From JANWHZ01 sp964527385 (lineage in GTDB: Bacteria; Patescibacteriota; Saccharimonadia; Saccharimonadales; UBA4665): a DNA stretch of 5,310 bases. Location: positions 1-5,310 of the forward strand of contig CAZGPZ010000074.1 in the NCBI GenBank assembly GCA_964527385.1. The letters run 5' to 3'. Below the pieces are notes generated by a model. That model was not told where the DNA came from, made no database searches, and worked only from the letters and a program-made list of their open reading frames with translations. Of the stretch, positions 1 through 5,165 are shown piece by piece (position 1 is the first letter of the stretch; every line of letters starts with the position of its first letter). The translations under genes were made by a program, and so were the position numbers.

Positions 1-52
1 CCCCCGAATGCCAGGACCAAAACCTGGTGCCTTACCACTTGGCTAATCCCCA
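1..52 (-). tRNA. tRNA-Gln (anticodon TTG), 3' part cut off by the window edge
   Basis: Read on the minus strand, the 5' end TGGGGATTAGCC at 52-41 gives an acceptor strand followed by a D-arm containing AAGTGGTAAGGC. The anticodon arm is a perfect 5-bp stem, CCAGG (27-23) with CCTGG (15-11), closing the seven-base loop TTTTGGT. The anticodon is TTG at positions 20-18, which reads the CAA glutamine codon. U at position 1 of the tRNA is typical of bacterial tRNA-Gln, where the 1-72 pair is weak. The variable loop begins at the window start; the T-arm and acceptor 3' strand lie outside, so whether CCA is encoded cannot be seen. It is transcribed divergently from the membrane-protein operon. Confidence 0.93.
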
Positions 53-95
53 ATACGTGTTGGTGATAACTTGGAAAACGAAATGTAACAGATTG

Positions 96-124
96 ATTTT
101 AGCGCATGCGGCTTGGTTTTACAA
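96..124 (-). promoter_or_regulatory. Probable promoter of the tRNA-Gln gene
   Basis: On the minus strand a -35 box TTGTAA (124-119, four of six matches to TTGACA) is followed after exactly 17 bases by a -10 box TAAAAT (101-96, five of six matches to TATAAT). Transcription would start near 89, leaving a leader of about 37 bases before the mature tRNA end at 52, suitable for RNase P processing. The call rests on sequence match and spacing only. Confidence 0.45.
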
Positions 125-177
125 CGGTCGTAGTGTATTGCCACGTAAACTGGACTGAGGTTTTAGCCGTGGTATTG

Positions 178-183
178 TATAAT
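178..183 (+). promoter_or_regulatory. Consensus -10 box for the membrane-protein/kinase operon
   Basis: A perfect TATAAT lies 25 bases before the ATG at 209. No good -35 hexamer is present at 16-19 bases upstream (CTGAGG or ACTGAG occupy the site), so either the -10 dominates or an activator helps. Transcription would start near 190, giving a leader of only about 19 bases that consists essentially of the ribosome binding site TAGGAGA (194-200). This is the only convincing promoter seen for the four plus-strand genes. Confidence 0.5.
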
Positions 184-208
184 GCGTCGTCAGTAGGAGA
201 TATAGGCT

Positions 209-1114
209 ATGTTCCAAAAGAAGTCACCGGCAATCGTATGGTTTGTTGTCCTGCTTTTGGTCGGGGCTGGGTTAGCACTTGCCCTCCCGGCAAATATGGC
301 TACGCTGCATGCGCTTGGCATAAATGAGGTGACCTACCGGCTCTCGATACTGTCGCTGATAGTGCCATATGGTGTAATTTGGTTTGCCGCGTTCTATGCG
401 TACGCCAAACTTGAACAATACGCGCGAAAGCTTGAAAATACGCGCGAAGGCGAAGCGTTCAAGAAAATTGCTGACGGCGTTAGGTTCTTGGCATGGGGGT
501 TGGCATTGTCAACTATTCTTTCGATACTTTTTCGCGGTATCGAGAGCTGGACACCGGGCTTTCACGCCGCGCACATCATCATTGATAACTATATTGGCCT
601 TTTGGTGCCGCTCATCAGCTTTACTATGATCGGGAATGGCACCCGGCTCCTGGCGGAAATCGTGCGTTTGCGCCCGAGTTCGGCAGGCGTTCGCATGCTT
701 GGCGTGGTGTTCTCAGTCATCGGGGTAACTTTTTCTTATTTTGTGATTCTCAACCAAGGCAACACCAGGAACGCATACTACTTGCCGCCGATAGTGCTGC
801 TCATGACTATTGTCGTACCCTATATGTTCGCATGGCTGGTCGGCTCGGTTGGCGCATACGAGCTTCGGTTGTATGCAAGAAAGACCCGCGGCTTGCTCTA
901 CCAACGGGCGCTCGTTTGGCTTGCAAGTGGCTTGATAACCGTCGTTGGCGGTTCCATCATCGTGCAATATTTGGACGTTATTTTTGCTGGCAGAAGCGGA
1001 TTGTCGCTCGGCATCGTCCTCGCGATTATCTACGCATTGCTTGCCATCCAGACTGTCGGCTACGCCTGCATAGCATTCGGCGCGAACAAATTGAAGAAAA
1101 TCGAGGAAGTGTAG
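209..1114 (+). CDS. Eight-helix integral membrane protein with internal 4+4 duplication, unknown function
   Basis: This is a 301-residue protein with no family that I recognise. Hydrophobic segments lie at about residues 8-27, 44-66, 91-110, 122-142, 161-181, 190-214, 233-254 and 265-290. The basic loops (67-90, 143-160, 215-232 and the C-terminal KLKK tail) all fall on one side, so the positive-inside rule predicts both ends in the cytoplasm. Residues 52-74 and 203-225 align without gaps and share VPY, W, L and YARK, which points to two repeated four-helix halves. The start is supported by AGGAG at 195-199, nine bases before the ATG. Its stop codon sits two bases before the next gene's ATG, so the proteins are translationally coupled. 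As the first gene of a cluster ending in a kinase and response regulator that both lack membrane segments, it may act as the membrane-embedded sensor or be the regulated transporter; both ideas are inference. Confidence 0.85.
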   Translation: MFQKKSPAIVWFVVLLLVGAGLALALPANMATLHALGINEVTYRLSILSLIVPYGVIWFAAFYAYAKLEQYARKLENTREGEAFKKIADGVRFLAWGLALSTILSILFRGIESWTPGFHAAHIIIDNYIGLLVPLISFTMIGNGTRLLAEIVRLRPSSAGVRMLGVVFSVIGVTFSYFVILNQGNTRNAYYLPPIVLLMTIVVPYMFAWLVGSVGAYELRLYARKTRGLLYQRALVWLASGLITVVGGSIIVQYLDVIFAGRSGLSLGIVLAIIYALLAIQTVGYACIAFGANKLKKIEEV

Positions 1115-1116
1115 CC

Positions 1117-1401
1117 ATGGCTGGCGTGACAACACTATACGACCGCATTGTCCGTGTCACCCACGTGTACCTCGGCCCGGCTGCCGACCGCTTCATAGAC
1201 CGGCAAATCCGCAACCACTTGCACAAAGCGCCGCAAGACATTTCTTTCAGCGACCTGGACAAGTTGATTGACTGGATTCGCGCCGCCGTGTCCTTCCTAA
1301 CCGAAGATAGCGAAATCGTCGAAGAATACACTGCCGAGCTATCGAAACTGACCAAGGCGCAAGATGGCAACCAGTCCAAGGATGCCCATGGCAACGCGTA
1401 A
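1117..1401 (+). CDS. Small helical protein linking membrane protein and histidine kinase, unknown function
   Basis: The start is the ATG at 1117, with GAGGAAG (1103-1109) seven bases upstream and overlapping the end of the preceding gene. An upstream in-frame ATG at 832 is rejected because it lies inside the membrane-protein gene. The product is 94 residues, rich in charged and hydrophobic residues, with no membrane segment, signal peptide or cysteine. Residues about 7-80 look like one compact helical domain, including VYLGPAADRFIDRQIRNHL and DLDKLIDWIRAAVSFLTED, followed by a polar tail of about 14 residues. The motif resembles, from memory, a helical module near signalling proteins, but I cannot name it with confidence. 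Its 3' end overlaps the kinase gene by 14 or 38 bases depending on the kinase start. Its position between a membrane protein and a soluble kinase suggests an adaptor or sensor subunit (inference). Confidence 0.8.
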   Translation: MAGVTTLYDRIVRVTHVYLGPAADRFIDRQIRNHLHKAPQDISFSDLDKLIDWIRAAVSFLTEDSEIVEEYTAELSKLTKAQDGNQSKDAHGNA

Positions 1402-2524
1402 GCCGCCGATCAAGCAAAACGAATTGACGGTCGAAGAGGTCAAGGCGGAGTCCGAGGCAATATTCCGAAGTATAGGCGACGGCGCTATCGCGACAGACGA
1501 ATTCGGGCATATTACCCGGATAAACCCGCGCGCACTCGCAATATTGGGGTTGCGTGCCGAGGAGGTGCTGGGAAAGTGGTTCCCGCGCGTCATCATCATC
1601 GTCAACCCGGACGGTTCGCCGCTCTCGCTGGTCGAACGCCCGATCGTGCGCATGTTCCTGACGGGCGAAGTCGTCAGCGAAAAAGCGCTATATAAAGCCA
1701 TTGACGGCCGGCTCGTCCCCGTCAGTGTCACGGTGTCACCGATCATGTTCGACGGCAAGCCGGTTGGGGCGGTAGAAGTTTTTCGCGACGTTACTACCGA
1801 GAACGAAATCGACCGCATGAAAAGCGAGTTTATTTCGCTGGCTTCCCATCAGCTGCGCACGCCGCTTTCCACTATCCAGACTTACGCACATATGCTCGAC
1901 GAGGATTTCATGGGTGAGTTGACAGCCAACCAATCCCGGGCAGTGCGAACCATTATCGCCGCCACGAGCAGTATGAATGAGCTGATCGGCACGCTCCTTA
2001 ATATCGCGCGCATCGAAAGCGGCAAAATAGCGATCAAGAGCAAACGGCTTGACGCGGGCCAAATCATCGCGGACGTGGCAAAACAACTGCAAATGACCGC
2101 GGAGAGCCGCGGCGTCGTACTGGCGTGCAACAAGCCGCAAAAGGCCGTGGAGTTCCAAACTGACCAGTTGATCGCCAAGGAAATCCTTACCAATTTGGTC
2201 GGCAACGCGATCAAATACACGACCAGCATGGGGACCGTGAGCATCTCCGTGCGCGACCGCAAGCAAAGCGTATTATTTGAAATCCGTGATACTGGCATCG
2301 GTATTCCCAAACAAGCGCAAGAGAAAATATTTACCAAATTTTTCCGGGCGCATAACGTAGTACGCCAGGAAACGACCGGCACAGGGCTGGGATTGTACGT
2401 CGTCAAAGGCCTGGTTACGACGCTGCATGGGAATGTCTGGTTCAGGAGCGAGGAACACAAGGGCACAACATTTTTTGTATCCCTGCCAAAGGTTTTTCGT
2501 GCAGGCTCTACGGTAAAGGTGTAA
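1364..2524 (+). CDS. Soluble PAS-domain sensor histidine kinase
   Basis: This 386-residue kinase autophosphorylates on histidine and should pass the phosphate to the response regulator encoded next. A PAS domain spans about residues 28-142, ending in the VFRDVT signature. The HisKA dimerisation helix follows, with His162 in SLASHQLRTPLS. The HATPase_c domain shows the N box (LVGNAIKYT, Asn281), G1 box (DTGIGIP, 309-315), F box (FTKFF, 323-327) and G2 box (GTGLGL, 339-344), so catalytic features are intact. No membrane helix or signal peptide exists, unlike most sensor kinases, so it is cytoplasmic. Start choice is open: ATG 1364 has AAGG six bases upstream, while ATG 1388 (residue 9) has the better AAGGA at 1378-1382. 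Both overlap the small upstream gene, implying coupled translation. The ligand of the PAS domain cannot be read from sequence. Confidence 0.95.
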   Translation: MATSPRMPMATRKPPIKQNELTVEEVKAESEAIFRSIGDGAIATDEFGHITRINPRALAILGLRAEEVLGKWFPRVIIIVNPDGSPLSLVERPIVRMFLTGEVVSEKALYKAIDGRLVPVSVTVSPIMFDGKPVGAVEVFRDVTTENEIDRMKSEFISLASHQLRTPLSTIQTYAHMLDEDFMGELTANQSRAVRTIIAATSSMNELIGTLLNIARIESGKIAIKSKRLDAGQIIADVAKQLQMTAESRGVVLACNKPQKAVEFQTDQLIAKEILTNLVGNAIKYTTSMGTVSISVRDRKQSVLFEIRDTGIGIPKQAQEKIFTKFFRAHNVVRQETTGTGLGLYVVKGLVTTLHGNVWFRSEEHKGTTFFVSLPKVFRAGSTVKV

Positions 2525-2551
2525 GATATTTCATATGCAGGTGCAAAAGCC

Positions 2552-2573
2552 GCATGATAGTACAGAATCATGC
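2552..2573. repeat. Perfect 7-bp dyad between kinase and response regulator genes
   Basis: The arms GCATGAT (2552-2558) and ATCATGC (2567-2573) are perfectly complementary and enclose the eight-base loop AGTACAGA. As RNA this forms a modest hairpin; as DNA it could be an operator. No T-run follows, so it is not an intrinsic terminator. It lies in the 96-base gap (2525-2620), the only real gap in the plus-strand cluster. It may tune response-regulator expression relative to the kinase (inference). Confidence 0.45.
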
Positions 2574-2620
2574 CTGGTAATGTACGCAACGTGCTAAATG
2601 GGAGAAAAAACAAGAACGAC

Positions 2621-2992
2621 ATGGCAAGAATCCTCATAGTCGAAGATGACCGCGACCTGAACGCTGCCTACCAAATGATTTTAAAGAAAGCCGGACATAC
2701 GGTCGGGTCGGCATTGAATGGCAAGGATGCGCTTGGCATGGCCGCAATGTTCAAGCCTGACTTGATACTGCTCGACCTTCTAATGCCCGTCATGGGCGGC
2801 CTCGAGTTTTTGCAAGAGTACAACCTTGACGAGCACAAAGGCGTCAAAGTCCTTATATTCACGAATATGGAAAACTCGCCAGAAGTTACCGAGGCATACA
2901 ATTTGGGCGCGACGCGTTGCATCATCAAATCATGGACCGCGCCGCAAAGCCTCGCGAAAGTCGTCGACGACGTCCTGAAGAAAAAGCACTAA
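2621..2992 (+). CDS. Single-domain (CheY-like) response regulator
   Basis: This is a 123-residue receiver domain with no output domain. The acidic pocket is Asp9-Asp10 in ILIVEDD, the phosphoacceptor is Asp52 in LILLDLLMP, the switch threonine is Thr81 and the conserved lysine is Lys103. The usual MDG after the phosphorylation loop reads MGG. The start is placed at ATG 2621 because the receiver fold begins immediately there (MARILIVEDD). An in-frame ATG at 2570 would add 17 polar residues unlike this family and lies inside a dyad. The ribosome binding site is weak: AAGAA sits just upstream and GGGAG lies 16 bases away. It is very likely the partner of the adjacent kinase. Lacking a DNA-binding or enzymatic domain, it must act through another protein, possibly further relay components or the membrane protein of the same operon (inference). 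Confidence 0.93.
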   Translation: MARILIVEDDRDLNAAYQMILKKAGHTVGSALNGKDALGMAAMFKPDLILLDLLMPVMGGLEFLQEYNLDEHKGVKVLIFTNMENSPEVTEAYNLGATRCIIKSWTAPQSLAKVVDDVLKKKH

Positions 2993-3672
2993 CGGTCGAG
3001 CTTGACTTCGGCTATTGACTGGTCGTTCAGTGCAGTGTTGAGCGCTTTGACCTTGACTTTGTACGGTTCGTGTTTGCCGTAGGTGATAACGCCTAACGAC
3101 TTGAGCTTGTTCAGCTCGGTCGCCGCCGTTTCGCGGGTCAAGCCGGTGAGGTTGGCAAAGTCCTGGTGTGTCAAGTCGAGCAATATTTCAACTTCTTCAT
3201 CGGAGATTGGTTTGCCCTGGCTGAGAATAAGGTAGTGCAAGGTGTATATAAGCTTGTCGCTGGCGCGCGAATGCTGCAGCGCGTTCAAGCGCATCATACA
3301 CCCCAGGTAGTCGGTCGTCAGGCGTTCGAGCACCGCGAAAAGTTCGTCGGGATGCGTCTTCAAGAACGCAATATAATCGTCGCGTGGCACGTGGTACAGG
3401 AGCGTCTCGTTGGACAGTGCTTCGTAGTAGTAGAGCGCGCTCGGCGCTTTGTATAGCGCCCACGGCGCGGGGAAAATCTCGCCATGCAGGTGAAAACCAA
3501 CCGGCTTCTCGTCACCGTTATGGTTCAAGTTATATACTTTGACCACGCCTTGTTTGACGACATAGGCGGCCCGCGGCGCTTCGCCTTGGAATATGATAAT
3601 CTCGCCCTTTGTGTACGTCTTGGCAGGGTACTGGTCCAGGAATGTTGCCATTGCGCTATGTTGGTTGCCCAT
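2989..3672 (-). CDS. Crp/Fnr-family transcription regulator
   Basis: This 227-residue protein has a cyclic-nucleotide-binding-type beta-roll at about residues 15-105, a long dimerisation helix at about 107-135 and a Crp-type winged helix-turn-helix at about 158-200. The HTH reads LTHQDFANLTGLTRETAATEL. In the effector pocket the GE of the phosphate-binding cassette is present (Gly64-Glu65), but the arginine-serine that holds the cAMP phosphate is absent (PSALYYYEA). Only one cysteine (Cys125) exists, which argues against an Fnr iron-sulphur cluster. In the recognition helix Arg-Glu-Thr is kept (180-182), while the arginine five positions after Arg180, at the place of Arg185 in E. coli CRP, is threonine. 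So it probably senses something other than cAMP and reads an altered site. The start is ATG 3672, with GGAA seven bases upstream. Its stop overlaps the response-regulator stop by four bases. Confidence 0.92.
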   Translation of the reverse strand: MGNQHSAMATFLDQYPAKTYTKGEIIIFQGEAPRAAYVVKQGVVKVYNLNHNGDEKPVGFHLHGEIFPAPWALYKAPSALYYYEALSNETLLYHVPRDDYIAFLKTHPDELFAVLERLTTDYLGCMMRLNALQHSRASDKLIYTLHYLILSQGKPISDEEVEILLDLTHQDFANLTGLTRETAATELNKLKSLGVITYGKHEPYKVKVKALNTALNDQSIAEVKLDR

Positions 3673-3737
3673 AGTCTATTTCCAGTGTACGCTAGTCCGC
3701 GCGGCATGTGCTACTAGTCCCTCGTCACATATTCCGC

Positions 3738-3752
3738 CACATACAGTATGTG
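3738..3752. promoter_or_regulatory. 15-bp perfect palindrome upstream of the Crp-like gene, candidate operator
   Basis: CACATACAGTATGTG is a perfect inverted repeat with seven-base arms around one central base. A further CACATA stands at 3726-3731, in direct orientation with the left arm and 12 bases away. The site is 66 bases or more upstream of the Crp-like start codon and lies between same-strand genes. Such a compact dyad fits a dimeric repressor or activator. The binding protein is unknown; the adjacent Crp-like factor is one candidate. Confidence 0.4.
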
Positions 3753-3770
3753 CCGTCTATCCATCCTTAC

Positions 3771-3788
3771 CTGTAAAGAATATTACAG
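3771..3788. promoter_or_regulatory. Crp-like operator candidate TGTAA-N6-TTACA
   Basis: CTGTAAAGAATATTACAG has six-base arms (CTGTAA and TTACAG) separated by six bases. The inner TGTAA-N6-TTACA has exactly the architecture of the E. coli CRP site TGTGA-N6-TCACA, with one changed base per half-site. It also satisfies the GTA-N8-TAC spacing of NtcA-type sites. It lies about 100 bases upstream of the Crp-like start codon, between it and the LCP stop codon. No T-run follows on either strand, so it is not a terminator. Autoregulation of the Crp-like gene is the natural reading (inference). Confidence 0.45.
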
Positions 3789-3798
3789 ACAAATGCAG

Positions 3799-5163
3799 CT
3801 ACGGGGTAGGCGCGCTAGCCGGCTTGGGAATCTGGTCGTTGCCCACGACGACGATAATATCAGCATCGTAAGCGGTCGCGTATGGGTTCGTTTTGGTAAC
3901 ATGCGGGCCGAACAATCCCTTTAGCACTCCCAGCGTTGCGGGCATGGCGCCATTTGTCGTGTCAATGATCGTGCTGGTAGCCGACACGGCCGAAGCGTCA
4001 CCGATCGCGACGACGTTGACGCCTTTGGCAACAAGTATTTTTTCTTTGTCAGCAGCTAATCCGCCAGTATTAGTGCCGTTCAGGACAACGACGCGCGCAC
4101 CTTCACGCACCACAAGATTATTGCTCATCAGGCGGGTAATGAATGCTTGAATGCTAGCAAAGTCATCGACGCCAGCGGCAGGTATTAATGCTGACTGGTG
4201 GGTTGGCGATGTGTAGTTCGACAGCAAGTTGACGCCGTTCGCGTCGTTCAGCCCGACCGACTGGATGTGGCTGTTCGTGATTTTTTGCCCCAACTCGTTG
4301 AGCCGACGCATTTCGCTTAACGTAAAGTTGGTACGGGCATTCTTGCCGATAGAATCAAAGAGCCGGCTGACCGCGACAGGGTTGGCGAGCACGCCGGCTG
4401 ATAGCACTTTGCTCTTGAGCGCCAGGATCATGGCGCGCTGGTGCTCGGTCCGGTCGAAGTCGGAACGGGGAAAGCCGTACGCGCCGTAAGCATCACCACG
4501 CGCGCGCGCCAAATCGAGCGCTTGCTCGCCACCTAGGTGCTGCACGCCATTCTTAAGATTGACTAATGGACCATGCGTAACCCAGTCAACGCTCGGGTCA
4601 TACAGCCCACGTGGGTCCTCGCTACTAATGGTAACGTCGATGCCTCCGACGGCATCGACGGCGTCACGGAGGGCATTGTAGTTAATAAGCGCGTAATACT
4701 GCGATTTAATGCCGAGCGTTTGTTCGATAGTTTGTTCGAGCAGGCCCATGCCGCCCGACGGATACCCTGGAGCACTAAAATGACCGGTCTGGCCATCGAC
4801 GTACGCTTCATTGATCTTGGCATGGCCGTAACCAGGGATATCCACCCATAAATCGCGTGGTACGCTCAGCATGAACGCGGTGTTATGGACCGTGTCCAGG
4901 CTGACTATCATGATTGAGTCAGTCAGGTTCGCGCCATCGTGGCCGGGATCGTCGGCCGAGTTGCCCGCAAGCAAGATGTTAACCCTGCCTTTGTCTTCGC
5001 CTTTAAGCTTGGTCGTCGTTAATATATTGAAGATGTTGCCCTGGAAAACCTGCTGGAGGTTCGAGACGAGTTTGAACCCGAACCAGCCGCCAACGGCAAG
5101 GATGAGGGGAAGGGCCGGGGCCAATGCTGCCCACAGTGATGTTCCCATCTGTTTGAAGGCCAT
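3799..5163 (-). CDS. LytR-CpsA-Psr (LCP) family cell-envelope glycopolymer transferase with LytR_C domain; N-terminus doubtful
   Basis: LCP enzymes move polyprenyl-phosphate-linked glycopolymers onto peptidoglycan or surface acceptors outside the membrane. In the 454-residue form a membrane anchor spans about 14-34. The LCP catalytic domain follows at about 60-255, with NLTDSIMIVSLD (Asp82), SVPRDLWV (Arg103, Asp104), KINEAY, LARARGD (Arg220, Arg222) and FDRTEHQR (Asp237, Arg238, Arg243), the residues that bind the lipid pyrophosphate. A LytR_C domain lies at about 352-442, opening with RVVVLNGTNTGGLAA. The ATG at 5163 has no ribosome binding site, and the frame stays open upstream to the window end. 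The basic cytoplasmic head usual before the anchor is missing, with only Lys4 present. Upstream sequence changes to high G+C coding for another protein, so the true N-terminus is probably lost at a junction near 5140-5165. It is followed by the Crp-like gene on the same strand after 126 bases. Confidence 0.9.
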   Translation of the reverse strand: MAFKQMGTSLWAALAPALPLILAVGGWFGFKLVSNLQQVFQGNIFNILTTTKLKGEDKGRVNILLAGNSADDPGHDGANLTDSIMIVSLDTVHNTAFMLSVPRDLWVDIPGYGHAKINEAYVDGQTGHFSAPGYPSGGMGLLEQTIEQTLGIKSQYYALINYNALRDAVDAVGGIDVTISSEDPRGLYDPSVDWVTHGPLVNLKNGVQHLGGEQALDLARARGDAYGAYGFPRSDFDRTEHQRAMILALKSKVLSAGVLANPVAVSRLFDSIGKNARTNFTLSEMRRLNELGQKITNSHIQSVGLNDANGVNLLSNYTSPTHQSALIPAAGVDDFASIQAFITRLMSNNLVVREGARVVVLNGTNTGGLAADKEKILVAKGVNVVAIGDASAVSATSTIIDTTNGAMPATLGVLKGLFGPHVTKTNPYATAYDADIIVVVGNDQIPKPASAPTP

Positions 5164-5165
5164 GC
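5140..5165. other. Suspected chimeric junction
   Basis: Two coding regions on opposite strands meet here, both without a natural beginning. To the left is the LCP gene, lacking its basic head and ribosome binding site. To the right is the interior of a transporter-like gene with very different base and codon composition. No repeat, insertion sequence or integrase explains the change. A misjoined assembly or a recombination breakpoint is likely; the exact base cannot be fixed from one sequence. Confidence 0.5.

Noticed and set aside
832..1116. N-terminal extension of the small protein from ATG 832
   Set aside because: It lies wholly inside the membrane-protein gene in another frame, while ATG 1117 has a proper ribosome binding site directly after that gene's stop.
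2570..2620. Earlier response-regulator start at ATG 2570
   Set aside because: The added 17 residues are outside the receiver fold, there is no ribosome binding site before it, and the ATG falls in the right arm of a dyad.
713..2637. Several long minus-strand reading frames (for example 1135-713, 1818-1339, 2266-1736 and 2637-1882) opposite the membrane-protein and kinase genes
   Set aside because: They lie antisense to genes with clear domain motifs, lack ribosome binding sites and read as low-quality protein rich in Arg, Ser and Cys. They are shadows of G/C-rich codon use on the plus strand.
3771..3788. CTGTAA/TTACAG dyad as an intrinsic terminator of the LCP gene
   Set aside because: The stem has only six mostly A/T pairs and no T-run follows on either strand; the spacing fits a Crp-type operator better.
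3593..3871. Plus-strand frame across the LCP-to-Crp gap
   Set aside because: It overlaps the beginning of the Crp-like gene and the end of the LCP gene in antisense, has no ribosome binding site and shows no recognisable domain.
209..5163. Recoded TGA, as in some candidate-phyla bacteria (TGA for glycine)
   Set aside because: All domain-bearing frames are complete under the standard code without in-frame TGA. That no gene ends in TGA is too small a sample (six stops) to mean anything.
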